DNA of 64,000 nucleotides from Prostheceraeus crozeri (GCA_907163375.1 CAJQUW010015331.1:124001-188000); one strand, 5' to 3'; counted from the first letter of the stretch, positions 41,966-54,098 are shown. Notes: generated by a model not told the origin, from the letters alone. Translations and numbers: made by a program.

Positions 41966-42130
41966 TAGGGTTCGACAAAAAACTGCGTTTTTTCTACAGC
42001 CTTTGATTTTTTAGATTTAATGGTGTTTGATTGTGTTCATTTAAAAGTTCATGAAAGTTTTATTCAAGGGTAATGTCTTTGGCATTATTCTCTGCACTGC
42101 ATACGCTTTAATGTTGGAATCATAGATATA

Positions 42131-44704
42131 TAGTCCTGGGGCTGAGGGGGGTTGAGTGTGCAAAAATATGTCCCCGCATTTTGACTCTTGATTCTTGTAA
42201 AGGACCCCTAGGATGATAAAAAAACTTGGGTAAACATTTCAGATCGAGGACCTTGACCCCTAAAATCAAAATGGCGTCCAAGATGGCCGCCAGGTCATTG
42301 CTGTCATAATAACAGAGCATAGAAGTCACAAAGCACAGTGATAATGGAGTCTAATCCTAGGTTATCAGGGTCAAGGAAACTATTGAGACAATGTGCAAGC
42401 CAATTCAACCATCTCATAGTCAATTAAATGCAAAATGGCCCCCAATATGGCCACCAAAATCCAAGAAATATTCATTTTCATGCTAGTTTGATGCTTTTGG
42501 TTACAAAAGTACCATGGCATCGTGATAACGGAGTCTATTCCCAGGTTATCAGGGTCGAGCAATCTATTGAGACTATTTACAAGCCAATTCAACCATCCCA
42601 TGGTCAATTAAATGCGAAATGGCCGCCAATATGGCCACCAAAATCCAAGAAATATTTATTTTTTATGATAATTTTATGCTTTTGGTTACAGAAGTGCCAT
42701 AGCATAGTGATAATGGAGTCTATTCCCAGGTTATCAGGGTCGAGCAATCTATTGAGATTATTTACAAGCCATAATTTCGGATGCAGTTTTTGTGACAATA
42801 TATATCAGACCCAAATACCGAGTGAATGTCCTGTAAATCACTCATTCGATAGTAGACATCATCCTGAAAAAATACCACAGCTTTTAGCAGTTTCTCAGCG
42901 CGTACATCTTCGCAAACTCTGAATTTATGTGAACTTCTTTTCAATTTCTCTTTTCCACAAACCGCACATATTATTTTAGTTGGTAGAAATCCTTCAGATG
43001 GACGATTTCGTGCCATTATTTTTGCTCGCGTTGCGCGGTTGCATGTGATTTCTTCTTTGATTTCTGTGTCAGATTCTGATTTTTCTATCTCTTCTTCAGA
43101 TTTCTTCATTTTTTCTTTCATTCGATCTAGGGTCTTCTTAAGAGTATACGACTTATAGCATTTGTTAGTAACATGATATACAAAGTCATCTTGATTTACT
43201 TGTTCCAATCTTCTTGCAACGACGTCATTGCGTATTCTAGACGATTCGAGAATTTTCAGTCTTGATTCTGCTGTGCAGCTAGTTGCTTCTGTTGTATTTG
43301 TCTGACAAATGATGCACTTTTTAACATCGACATGTGGCAACCCTGATTGACTTCTCTTTAGAGGAATTCCTTCCATTTCTGTCATTTGGACAGTGTGGAT
43401 CCTGAAAGCAAAAAGAAGCATGGTTGAGAAAGATAGCAAAAGAAACCTAAAGACGATTATTTACAAGATAGTCAAATATTAATGTGATGCATATCAAATT
43501 TGAGCATAGGTTCTGGGCTCCCGTCAGGGAGGCCATTCCCTGGAATTTACTTCTGAATAGAAGATGGCCAGTTTGGCATGTTGAAATGAAAATCCTTTGG
43601 GTGTGGCAAAGTAATACACTAAAGGAGTAAATATATAGCTATTAGTATAGCTATACATAATGCTAAGTCTTGTTAAATGAGGCATATACATGTAATTAAG
43701 TCATACTACTTGGTTAAATAGGCATAGTTATCAATGTATGTAGATATTTGGTATATAGGAAGCGTAATCAGCGATGCATTCTGTATACAGTACACATACT
43801 CGTACGTCGTAAGATAGTAGCACTAATAAGAACACAAAGAATGACATCAGTTCAAGCAACGCATGAGCTGAAACAAGGAGTCCTGTTTTAAGGTTTGATG
43901 GAAAGTTTTCACAAAAAAATGACTCACCATTCCGGAACTTCATTGGAGTGTGGCGGATCGTATCGTAGATGAACTTGGCATTCTTCACACCATCGAAGTT
44001 GTATAAAAGCATTCCCTTTCGTGATGACGATGCAATGACGACACCAGTGATTGGTAGATAGTTGAGCGAAACGGTTATTGCATCAAGTGAACACAGGCTT
44101 ATGAAATGAACAACAACATTTTGCATTATTTTACATTTACAGATAGCAATTACATCTAGGATATACTCCGAGACAATGGTCCTAAAAAACAAATCATTAA
44201 GCCGGTTCCTTACAATTTAGCAGTCAGAAATAGGCGGCCATTATGCATTTATTTGACCATAAGATGGTTGAATTGGCTTGTAAATAGTCTCAATAGATTG
44301 CTCGACCCTGATAACCTGGGAATAGACTCCATTATCACTGTGCTATGGCACTTCTGTAACCAAAAGCATAAAATTATCATAAAAAATAAATATTTCTTGG
44401 ATTTTGGTGGCCATATTGGGGGCCATTTTGCATTTAATTGACTATGAGATGGTTGAATTGGCTTGCACATTGTCTCAATAGATTCCTTGACCCTGATAAC
44501 CTAGGATTAGACTCCATTATCACTGTGCTTTGTGACTTCTATGCTATCTATCTTGGACGCCATTTTGATTTTAGGGGTCAAGGTCCTCGATCTGGAATGT
44601 TTACCCAAGTTTTTTTTATCATCCTAGGGGTCCTTTACAAGAATCAAGAGTCAAAATTCGGGGACATATTTTTGCACACTCAACCCCCCTCAGCCCCAGG
44701 ACTA
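42131..44704. mobile_element. Long-terminal-inverted-repeat element nested in the mariner
   Basis: The ends TAGTCCTGGGGCTGAGGGGG and their complement define inverted repeats of roughly 460 bp. Within the arms is a repeated module with a period near 184 bp (CAATTAAATGC at 42421 and 42605), containing ATGGCCNCCAATATGGCCACC and GGTTATCAGGGTC. A few tens of base pairs near 42283-42303 are present in the left arm only. A possible 3-bp ATA duplication flanks it. The interior holds minus-strand ORFs. The superfamily is not recognised; foldback-like structure with tandem subterminal modules is the main feature. Confidence 0.85.
42762..43439 (-). CDS. Cys/His-rich protein inside the nested element
   Basis: 225 codons. 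CIICQ near the N-terminus, YHVTNKCYKSY, a Lys/Glu-rich coiled segment, then a second zinc-like part (ICAVCGKEKLKRSSHKFRVC) and DIYCHKNCIRNY at the end. Such paired C-x2-C...H-x3-C modules occur in multicopy, transposon-linked proteins of invertebrates, but I cannot name the family and see no DDE core. A TTTTTGCTTTCAG acceptor near 43401 suggests the reading frame may start in an upstream exon. Its C-terminal end runs into the terminal repeat, so it may be truncated. Confidence 0.5.
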   Translation of the reverse strand: MLSFSTMLLFAFRIHTVQMTEMEGIPLKRSQSGLPHVDVKKCIICQTNTTEATSCTAESRLKILESSRIRNDVVARRLEQVNQDDFVYHVTNKCYKSYTLKKTLDRMKEKMKKSEEEIEKSESDTEIKEEITCNRATRAKIMARNRPSEGFLPTKIICAVCGKEKLKRSSHKFRVCEDVRAEKLLKAVVFFQDDVYYRMSDLQDIHSVFGSDIYCHKNCIRNYGL

Positions 44705-44824
44705 ATAAGCATAGTGTATTTTTGATTCCCGTTCGTCATGTCTCTAGAGTGCTTTCCGAGTATCTCCGAACATAGACATAAGATATGCTCTTAATCAATC
44801 ATCCAATTTTCTTTCCTGATAGTC

Positions 44825-45837
44825 ATGAAGTTTCAGCAGTGTGATGTCTACTTCTTCATCCGAACACTGTCTCAAAATGGCTACTCAGCAACAAAAATTC
44901 ATCAGCTGCTTGCTAACGTTTGGGGTGAAAAGAACATCATGAAAGTGAGAAGAATTCAAGCAATAGTAAGAGAGTTCGTCGAGGGACGTGAAACGGTGGT
45001 ACGAAAGAAGGATCTGGAAGACCACGATCAAGCTGCTGCGATGAAAACATCGAAGAGGTGAAAGAACTAATCGAAGATGACAACCACTTATCCTGTGCTG
45101 ACATTTCACTGCAGACAGGTGTTGAGGAGAGGTCAGTTCATCGGATACTTTCTCATCATCTGAATAAGAAATCCTTGTGTTGTCGGTGGATACCGCATGA
45201 ACTGAGTGATCGAAATAAGCAGCAACGTATTGAGTGTGGTAGAAGCATTTTGGAAACCTTGCGACGTCGGCAAATCAAAAGTAAACTTGTCGTCGTGGAC
45301 GAAAAGCGGGTCTACTACAAAAGCATCCCACCCAAAGAATGCAACCGAGTCTGGGTCGATTGCGCAGGCGACAGACCTCAAGTATCGCGCAGGACAATAG
45401 CCGATAGGAAGGTCTTAATAATGGTTGCTCTCAATTATGCAAAGTCTTTCTCCTATATCGAAGTGCTGCATGATGGTGGAAGCATAAATGGTGATCGATA
45501 TTTGTCATTCCTGCAAAACATGTGTGCAGAGTTCGAGCAGCAACTCAATTTACCTCGTTGGGAGATGTGTCTCCAACATGATAATGCAAGACCACATATA
45601 GCAATGCAGGTTCGACGGTGGATCGACCATGAAGGCATGAGTCTCGTGAAACAGCCCACTTATTCACCAGATTACAACTTGCTCGATCGATATGTCTTCA
45701 GAAATTTTGAAGTTCATCGTCGTCAACGCAATTTGGACTCAATTGCTGAAATTGAGGCATGTATTGAACAATTTCTTTCTGGAATGACCATCACCCAGTT
45801 ACAGAAGGAGTTTTATAAATACCAGTGGCATATTTAG
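44825..45837 (+). pseudogene. Mariner transposase (DD34D), one frame break
   Basis: N-terminal helix-turn-helix region (FFIRTLSQNGYSATKIHQLL) in one frame to 45061, then the rest from 45058 in another frame: IPHELSDRNKQQRIE, the first catalytic Asp in VVVDEKRVYY, the second in QHDNARPH, and the third in SPDYNLLD with 34 residues between the last two. WIPHEL and YSPD are mariner hallmarks. The frame change near 45058-45061 and the YNLLDRYVF variant of the usual LAPSDYHLF suggest an inactive copy of moderate age. Confidence 0.85.
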
Positions 45838-45937
45838 AAAGTTATAGAGGAAGATGGTAACTATCTGTGATGTGAATGATTGTCTGGATAAATAGATGTT
45901 GATTACAAAAAACGCACTTTTTTTGTCGAACCCTATA

Positions 45938-48157
45938 TTTGAAGTGAATTGTGCTGCTTTAAATTACAAGTAATTGTAAACATTGCTTTGGACAATACAA
46001 TTGATCTACTCGCATTTGAAAAACGCACATGTGTGTGGGTGTGTGTTTCTTACAATTAATTCAGCAAATCTAAATTTTCAAGTTAAATTAGAGAAAAATA
46101 TACTTTACTAAAATGGTGGCCACTCTTGGGCTTTGTGTCTAATCTTAGGGGTACCCTAGTGTTGTCCCGTAAGATTTATTTTGGTCTTGACACTAGTGAT
46201 CACATGAAATTTCATACGTCGAATGAATGAAAGAAGCAATCAGCGCAGATAATCAATGAAAATGAATCCAATGCGAAAATATTTTTTGTTAATTGAAAGC
46301 TTGAAATAGTCAGCGACTTAGATTTACTTACAGGCATTTTGAGCAGTGCAAATTGAAATCGAAAAATATAGAAGTAGAGAAAACAAGGCATTCATCCTTA
46401 AATTCATGATAGCATCACCTGTCTGCTTCAATATGCACAATTTCATAAAGAGAACGATGGTCATTTAATTGGCTGAAATCAATCTGTGATAAACATTTCA
46501 GAGGTGCAATCAAAATCCCTTCTGAAAATATTTCCCAATGAAGTTCTAGGAAGTAACTGTCCTCACTAAAGTCGACAACTAAATGATAGGAACAGAGGGG
46601 AATAGTAATTGAAAATTTATTGGTAAAAAGTGAAAAACAGCTGCTTCTTCGATGCCGTTTACTGCACTTTGCCGAACTTTCGACAGACAGAACGCTGTCA
46701 TCTTTCAGGACAAGCGACAAAAGGGAGCTACAAAGGAAATCAGGTAAGAAGTATTACCATGAGATATAAATAATTGATAGGTAGGTTGATAATTTGATTG
46801 TCAGTAAATTAATCTGGAAAATGCAATACAGAAGCATAATAACCAGACATAATAACTCGACCGAGTATTCGATAAGTTTACCCACGGAAAACTTTCGGTT
46901 TTTCAACAAAGAAGATTGTCAGAAGCCTCTTTCACATCGGAAATCTTAAATCTGCTTTACTTACATGTCTTTAAGCGACTCTTTGGACCTTACTGAATGG
47001 TTACTTACATGTGTAATGTTTTTGACCAGAGTTATGACACCAAATGTCAGCATCCAGCTACTGTGCACGTAAATACGATGCAATGGCAATACCAAAACGT
47101 AACGTGAGCTGATTTGCAAAGGCAAGAAGCGATCATTTCCCCGACACAAAGTCAACAGCTTTTAAGGAATATGTGTGTTAGCATTAACACACGCATGCGC
47201 ATCTTTATGAGAGTAAAACACGTGTAGAACATCAATGTCAAAAACAGCCAAAAAATATAAATTTTACCATTTGACATACATCAGATTAGTCACCAAAAGT
47301 TTGCTTTGTAAGAAATATTTGGAAACAAAATCCTGAATGTATTGTAAAGGAAAAATATTTTGACAAGTAAAGAAGATGATAATTGATATGAGATGCCTAT
47401 TGCCTCAACCGCATGTACGACACATTCGATGAGCTAAATACATGTACAGCAAAATTCAGCGAGATATTTCGCTGAAACATATAGGATGAAAGAAGGTCAT
47501 GCAAAATGATGACATGTCAATTCAAGAATAATGATATTCTCTTACAATCATAGAAATTAACGGTGCCAGTTAAGAAAGTCCTGGAATTGAAATCGCATGA
47601 GATTCACCGGTGGGCTTTAGTTGGGGCAAAAAGGAAATATTTTAGATACCGTGTTTCTTCCAATCGAATAATAGCCGCCCTCGCATAGCAGCCGCGGTGA
47701 CTATTCGAAGCTGTGAATCTAAGCAAGCAGACAATGCTGTTTCCTTCTATGTAGGCACTTGATGTTTAAACTGTTCGCAATTATAAATATTGCATGATAA
47801 TCAATGTCTTCATTTTAAGTATGCCTCCATGTACCTACCTACTAGCATAAAATCGAAAAAAATTTACGTTTTAAGTTACAAAATGCACAACAAAGCATTT
47901 TAATGTTTTATATTGAAATGAAACCTTGACCCATGTCGCCCTTGCTATTCTATTTTCAGTTTTACCCTATAACTTGAGTTGCCGTTTACACTTCCAGGAG
48001 GTCACAGTTGTATTATCTATTAACTATTGTATCAGAAATATTGTCAGTTGGCTACTATCAAAGCCAGCATTTTACACACATGATTTTGTATTGATATATT
48101 CGACTTTGCTAATTTACGTTAGTTTACAACAGCCGAAATGTTGTCACTTGCTATAGC
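45938..48157. other. Spacer after the mariner
   Basis: Mostly AT-rich with no supported gene except a doubtful minus-strand frame at 46415-46720. A TACATGTAAG run near 46960-47010 contains GTAAGT-like sites but no matching exon chain could be built. Confidence 0.4.
46415..46720 (-). CDS. Unassigned minus-strand frame, possible terminal exon
   Basis: About 100 codons with fairly protein-like composition (SITIPLCSYHLVVDFSEDSY, FLELHWEIFSEGILIAPL). TGATTTCCTTTGTAG just upstream on the same strand resembles a splice acceptor. I found no donor in matching phase, and recognise no domain. It may be chance. Confidence 0.2.
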   Translation of the reverse strand: MSLVLKDDSVLSVESSAKCSKRHRRSSCFSLFTNKFSITIPLCSYHLVVDFSEDSYFLELHWEIFSEGILIAPLKCLSQIDFSQLNDHRSLYEIVHIEADR

Positions 48158-48167
48158 ATATTATCAT
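48158..48167. repeat. Target-site duplication of the LINE, left copy
   Basis: ATATTATCAT, repeated at 49642-49651 after the LINE tail. Confidence 0.8.
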
Positions 48168-49641
48168 GGGTCTCGACGAGGTCCCCGTGGAGGCGCTTCG
48201 GCTGCCGGCAGTGGCCGCGGCTGTCGTTCCGGTGATGAACCATGTCTTGGAGGGCGGTCGAGCGCCAGTTCAGTGGAGGGAGTCCTTGGTGGTTGCTGTG
48301 CCAAAGAAGCCGAACTCCAACAAGATTGAAGATCATCGTGGGATCTCTCTGATGTCGTGCTCGGCGAAACTCTTCAACAAAGTGTTGCTCCGCCGAGTAC
48401 AACCGGTGCTCGAACCTTTCCTTCGTTCGGAAGAGAACGGCTTCCGCCCGCACCGCGGCACTTGCCAGCAAATCTTGGCACTACGCCGGGTAATTGAAGG
48501 TGCTACGAAGTACCAGACCAACGCCATTATCATATTCGTTGACTTTCGCAGAGCCTTCGATAGCGTCGACCGGCGTGGTCTGAACGAGGTACTGAATGTA
48601 TATCAAGTGCATCCAAGACTGATCAGCGGCATCATGGCCATGTATAAGGAGACGACTGCTCGATTCCTGACAGCGGACGGCGTGACCCAGGAGTTCTGTA
48701 CCAGCTCGGGTGTTCTACAGGGTGACACGCTAGCTCCGTTCCTGTTTGTTCTTCTCCTGGACTGGGTACTTCGTGTGGCCATCCCAGATGACAGCAAAGG
48801 ATTTTTGCTGGCGCGTCGGGTGGGCAGAAGGGTGACGGAGCAGCGAGTGTCTGTGCTCGGATACGCGGATCACCTTGCGATCGTTTCGTCCACCGTTGCT
48901 GGTGCACAAGAAATGTTCAGCTCCTTGACTGCAACAGCCCGTCGAGTTGGCCTGCAAGCGAATGCAGCCAAGACGGAAGTGCTTTGTGTCCCAGGACCAC
49001 AGGTAAACGTTTTCTTCGACGAAGTTCCCCTTCCCATCTGCCAAAGAAGTTTTACGTACCTGGGTTTACGGACCTCCTGCGACGAAAGCGGTTGGCGTGG
49101 ACGGCGATGGGAAGGCTCCGCGTAGTCTTCGCATCAGAGGCTTTGACGGACGAGCTGCGCGTCAGACTGTTCACTGCGACCATCGAGACGGTCTTGCTAT
49201 ACAACGCCGTCACGTGGACCCTGACGCGCACTCTAGAGACCGAGCTGGACGGAGCGCATTCTCACCTGCTGCGGGCTGCCTTCAATGTGCACTGGCCGGA
49301 GCGTGTGCGCAGCGCAGACCTGTACCAGCGCGCGGGACTGCTACCACCAAGTCAAAAGTTGCGGCAAGACCGTCGGGCCCTCGCTGGAGAACTCCTTCGG
49401 ACAGAGAAGTCATGTCCTCAGCCTGCGCAGCGCCTTCTTCTCTGGCGGCCAGCGCAGCGGCAAAGGCGCGGACAAGGTCAAAGGAAGACTTACCGAGAAA
49501 TGCTGCATGAGGACTGTGGTACACCGGACCTGCTGTCCGCTGACCAGCATGTGCGGCGAATTGCACAAGATCAGAAGATCTGACGCTTTATGTTGATTAA
49601 TGTAATTTGTTTCATTAAATAAAGCGTATTGAATTGAATTG
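48168..49641 (+). mobile_element. 5'-truncated non-LTR retrotransposon (LINE)
   Basis: Flanked by the 10-bp duplication ATATTATCAT. The insert is strikingly GC-richer than its surroundings. It encodes reverse transcriptase from the fingers on: RGISLMSCSAKLFNKVLLRR, ENGFRPHRGTCQQI, IIIFVDFRRAFDSVDR, SSGVLQGDTLAPFLFVLLLD and GYADHLAIV, then the C-terminal region (RLFTATIETVLLYNAVTWTL). The endonuclease is missing through 5' truncation. The catalytic FADD position reads YADH, and the frame shifts once between about 49030 and 49085, so this copy is dead. The 3' end is AATAAAGCGT plus (ATTGA)3, a short-repeat tail of the kind RTE-like LINEs carry. The clade is not certain. Confidence 0.88.
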
Positions 49642-49651
49642 ATATTATCAT

Positions 49652-50139
49652 CATATCGAAATTTCCACATGCACAAAAAAGAACAAGTGCAAAAATTGCA
49701 ATATTTCTGAAATTTGCCATGGCCCGGATATCTGACTGTTCATTTATAGCCGCAGCGAAAGTAACAGTAGCCTCAAAGCAGTCGCGGCCATACCATTCCA
49801 GGAAATATGGGACTGGTTTTGTTTTTATTTGTGACCTTTTTGACTTGGATTGTCAGACCTAAAGATCAGGTAATTGTGTGTTTGTGCATTCCGCCCTAGC
49901 CTATCTATTGGTTTACTGCGAGAAATTGAGAATTTTGTTATTCAGACTGTGTTGATGAATACTATATTGATAATATATGCAGTCCTTTTGTTATATTGCT
50001 GGTGATTTAAAAAATCCACTTACAATCTATCATGCAACCTGAATTTAGAATATCTTGTCAAGGAATATGCAAAATTCATTTAGTAACATACATGTATACA
50101 AAAACTTTAGATCAAGTGTTGGCATGTTAAAATTATGCA
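49652..50139. other. Spacer between two LINE relics
   Basis: No supported gene or repeat. Confidence 0.4.
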
Positions 50140-51300
50140 CATTTGTATTCATGTGTAGCAGGTCCTCCTATTGGTGGCTCTGACCACAATGCAGTTTTAC
50201 TTGCTGTTTATGGTACTACCGATATGTCGAAATCTATTAGTAATGGCAGCATCTCTGTGCTTAAAGCGTTCAAATGGTTTTTGATTCTGACCTTCATGCG
50301 TCACGCATTTTCTTTAGGAAATGCAAACTGATCTTAGTTTATAGCATGTGCTACTTTTCAAATAAAAATGTGAAATTTCCCATATTATTATCGATCTTTG
50401 TATGTTTGAAACGATCCCGGTTACTCAAGTGGTGTAAACTGTAGATAACACCGCTAATAAAAAGTCTTTTTAGCAAGCGTCGAACTTCTTACAGGCTTGA
50501 GAATTTCCCTTTAAATTGTCATCTCAGACTTGAGACCAATCGTTCTTCTACAAGCTCCAAGTAAAATCTCTGAAAGGCTACCTGCCAAAGAATTTAAAAT
50601 CATTTTCATGATGCGGGGCCGGTGTAGATCAACATGGTGGAGTGAGAGGTTCAACGACAAAAGCAGCAAACATCGCAATTCAAAATCAAGTCACAAAGTT
50701 GATAAATGGTTGTTAGATATAATTGATGTATCGGAAATTCAAATAATGGCACATATTAATTTGAAGATAGTGTTTGATAGTCTTGAACATGGAATAATAA
50801 TCCAGCGTTGATTGACTGCAAATTCCGCATAATTTGTCAATTTGATGCTGTCGTAGTGTCGTATCCTTCCGATCGAACACAGAGTGCTTGTGTTCATGCA
50901 GCCACAATGTAAGTTGGATGTAACCAGTAGCAAAGCTATTAGTGCAATCTCGGGTATAAGTCAAGGTTCTGCATTAGGACAATTATTGGTCAATGTTGCG
51001 TGTGGAGGTCTTCGAATAATCAATTAAGCTATGTTATGGTCAAATATATTGCTGATCTTACTTTTTGTGCTCCAGTGTACAAAAACAGCGGTAATGAGCA
51101 CGTAAAATGATCTTGTGGGATTCTGATATAAATTTGTCAGTGAATCGTTTTAAGTCAAAATGTGTTTTTCCCAAGAAGTCTGTAAATTGTGAACTTATTT
51201 ATTTGTCAGAAATTGAATTTGTTGATTCACATAAGATCTTGGGAATACGTCCGCCGAGCCACACGCTATCATCAACAAATAAAATATCAACAAACTGTGA
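50140..51300 (+). pseudogene. Old degraded LINE relic
   Basis: Fragments in different frames follow LINE order: the endonuclease end PIGGSDHNAVLL (about 50165-50200), reverse transcriptase LRPIVLLQAPSKISERLPAK (50530 on), HINLKIVFDSLEHGI (about 50750-50800), SGISQGSALGQLLVNV (about 50945-51000) and the thumb VDSHKILGIR (about 51225-51255). The PxSxQGSxLGxLL form of the palm motif fits CR1/L2/Jockey-type LINEs. Many frame changes show it is much older than the LINE at 48168. Confidence 0.7.
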
Positions 51301-53124
51301 ATTTAATAAGAAGTCGCGGACCAAAGCGGCAAGATCAGCTGGGGAGAGGAGCTTGCAGAAGACGCTTTAAGTTGCAAAAACTTTCACAATGTAAACCACA
51401 AGTTGAGACAAGGCGAGTATGGCCACCTTTCAATAAGCCCATTCATGAAGGGGTAGGACCTAGTGGAGCGCATGCACCAGTGAAAGCGATCTTTTGCTGC
51501 TCCAGAATATGAATTCTGACTGCTCAAAACTAAATTCTGCTTTTTTCTGCTCAGAAAAAGTACTTTTAAATTGAAGCTTATGGGCGAGCATGTCCGACAT
51601 GTAAGCATACCGCAACCCTAATTTGTGCTGTATTGATCATATTAAAACACTTTGATATAGATGCTATTATTATTGGCGACAATTTTTAGCAACATTTTGG
51701 TATTGCTTTATATTTCACATTATGATGTCATATTTGCTTACGCTAGACATATTTTGTGAACGCAGCACGCACCATACATGTATAAGTGTTTTCAAAGTTA
51801 AATTACTGATATACATGTTTGTACATGACATAAAAGCCTGATGGCAAAATCATTTAGAGTAACTGATGATAAATGATGAATTAATCATGGTTCATCTGTT
51901 TATTAAAGTGTGTTAGCATAAACTTAAATAATTTGAATTCCCTGGCTTATAAGCTTTAAAACTAATTCCTATACATCACATATTCTTCAAGTTTAAAAAC
52001 AGCGCATGTTACATTAGTTCAAGTGAGGCCATTCCTGGTGTATGACAGCGCATGTTGTCATGTATAAGAATGAGGTTGAATGCTATTTTGTTGAAGAAAA
52101 ATCAAATTACAATTATGTATACACAGTTTATCAAATTAGCTTACGGCAGGTTAAGATCAATGAAAAGGAAGAATGCAAACTTAGAAAAATACCCTGGTGG
52201 AAAATCGTGCAACGAATCAGATTAATGTTCAGTGCACGTATATACAAATTAATATCTAAAAGACAGAGATTAATGCCCTAGTACAGAGTAGGATGCAAAA
52301 TACTTATAAAAACAAACGTACTATGCCACTAATTTCTCACAATGGTAGCAATTCTGCTTATTTCCTTTTTTCGTTTCATTTTTTTATTACTGCTCTCTCT
52401 GCTCGAAAAGGTCAATTTTATTTTTTCTGCTGCCGTTATCTCTGGCATACACAGCTGTTCTCACAGCTAAGGCTCTTAAGTCATAGGCCACAAGAGAGAA
52501 CAAAAACAGAGAATTCTAACTGTGAGAATTCTGAGAGCCTGGCCAGCAGTGGAGTCAACGGCCATCACTTCACAATGACGTCAAATCAAAGCCAAACTCT
52601 CGATCAGATAGGGCAGACCTCGGACTAGCGAAATGCGAACAGAACTGCTCGTCGACAGCTCCGGATAGGCGACGCAGATGCAATCAAGGGTATATGTCAA
52701 TGTAATTATGGAAACACGGCCACAACCTATCTCGACTTCAATTGTCAATAGCTGCACCTAATGCTCGAGCACATGATGATTATCAAAGAAAAACACATGT
52801 TAATCCATTAGAACGCAGATTGCCGTTTTTGTCAAAAACTAATTTCTCCATGTTTCCTCTGATTGAGTGAAAAGTATTGAGTCTAATGCCATAATTTTGG
52901 TATGGAATGTCTTCAGGTTATTTCCTATCATGTTCATGCACACCTGTCTATGAAGCCAAATACATTCAGATTTGGCAGACATAACAAAAACATGAAGATT
53001 TCATATTTTTTGCCAAAAACGTCAATCTGCGTCCCATTGGATTGACATGTGTTTTTCTTTGATCGTATCTGGAAAGAAGAGGAGTCAGGTAGAACTTGGT
53101 AGACGTTATAGACTCTATAGACTA
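51301..53124. other. Spacer with no supported gene
   Basis: Small frames at 52042 and 52293 have no recognisable domain. I see no repeat pair of note. Confidence 0.4.
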
Positions 53125-53179
53125 GAAAGATGTCCTCAGACTTGAACAAGGTTTGTTCAAGTCTGAGGACATCTTTCTA
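53125..53179. repeat. Near-perfect 26-bp-arm hairpin
   Basis: AGAAAGATGTCCTCAGACTT(GAACAA) followed by its complement with a 2-3 bp loop. One arm recurs alone, slightly changed, at 55810-55835 (AGAAAGATGTTCTCAGACAT). Likely terminal repeat of a MITE family joined head to head. Confidence 0.8.
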
Positions 53180-53243
53180 TTCAATGCCCAGGCGAACTGG
53201 CACTCTGCAATCTTTATTACTCTATAGACTATATAGAATGATG

Positions 53244-53430
53244 TGTGTGAAGTTAGCGGGATCACCATGAAGAACCATTATTCATTACAACGAGATTCTA
53301 TGCCAGGCAACTTCTACTTTATAAATTTCAGTCCCTGATGACGAATCTGAGCTCAAATTCCACAAGTTCGCAGCCGTGTTTGAGAAATTCAAGTTTACAG
53401 ATAAAAATGGTTCCGTTGTGAAGTTGGCGG
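53244..53430. repeat. Dispersed repeat family R1, copy 2
   Basis: Related to 25075-25300: GTGTGAAGTTAGCGGGATCA, GAACCATTATTCATTACAAC, ACTTCTACTTTATAAATTTC and AAATGGTTCCGTTGTGAAGT. Confidence 0.65.
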
Positions 53431-53577
53431 AAGCAACTTCTTAGTTTGGCCGATAGGCGCAGTTAATTGAATTTATTTTGTCACAACCTGATCCACTTTG
53501 TTGCGCTGATCACAAATGCATGCTTCAATTTTCACAACAATGCAGTTAAAAACGCTAGTGTCGCAACATATTCAAGC

Positions 53578-53780
53578 ACATGTGGGAAGTTAGCGAAACT
53601 ACCCAGTGGAACCATTTTATAGTATTACAGCATGATTATATTCGGAACAACTTCTGTTTTATCAATTTCAGCCTCCTGATCATGAATCTGGGCTCAGATT
53701 CCACACATTTGCAGTCGCTTCCATGCATCTGCACTTCAATTAAAGATAAAAGTTGTTCCGCTACCTTCACACATGTGTTA
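53578..53780. repeat. Dispersed repeat family R1, copy 3
   Basis: Same family, only 150 bp from copy 2 and in the same direction: GGAAGTTAGCGAAACTACCC, GTGGAACCATTTTATAGTAT, AACAACTTCTGTTTTATCAA and GATAAAAGTTGTTCCG. Confidence 0.65.
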
Positions 53781-54098
53781 TAAAAAAGATAATGAAATGC
53801 AGTAAACTATCTGAGTTCCCTATTCTATGGAACTGATTCTCACTATTATTAAATGAAGCTCTTTATCTTATGGGGATCGTCTTTTTGCTTTGAACCTATA
53901 AATTATTGGAAATACATGTGGTTGTGGAATAAAGAAACTTCAAAAATTAGAAAAATCCATAACTTTGTTCATGTTTAATATTTACAATATACAATTGTTT
54001 CAGTTTCTAAATATAATATTTACAATTACAATTCAATTAATGCAGACTTTGACTCAATAATGCAGCAAAAATTGATTTCAACACTCTTGCGATTAGAA

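Larger units (their letters stand above)
41966..45935 (+). mobile_element. Mariner transposon carrying a 2.57 kb insertion
   Basis: The left end TAGGGTTCGACAAAAAACTG and the right end (complement) TAGGGTTCGACAAAAAAAGTG are inverted repeats of 25-30 bp, each flanked by a TA target duplication (41964-41965 and 45936-45937). Subtracting the insertion at 42131-44704 leaves about 1.4 kb, the normal size for a mariner. The transposase lies at 44825-45837. The insertion falls between the left terminal repeat and the gene. Confidence 0.92.

Noticed and set aside
45434-45441. ATGCAAAG inside the mariner transposase
   Set aside because: It is within coding sequence with no start codon at the expected spacing, so it is background for the Polinton motif.
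46961-47155. Possible exon with a GTAAGT donor
   Set aside because: Its phase does not match the nearby frame at 46415-46720, and no domain is visible.
48151-49676. Several minus-strand and alternate frames in the LINE
   Set aside because: GC-rich DNA has few stops; the sense frame shows clear reverse transcriptase motifs.
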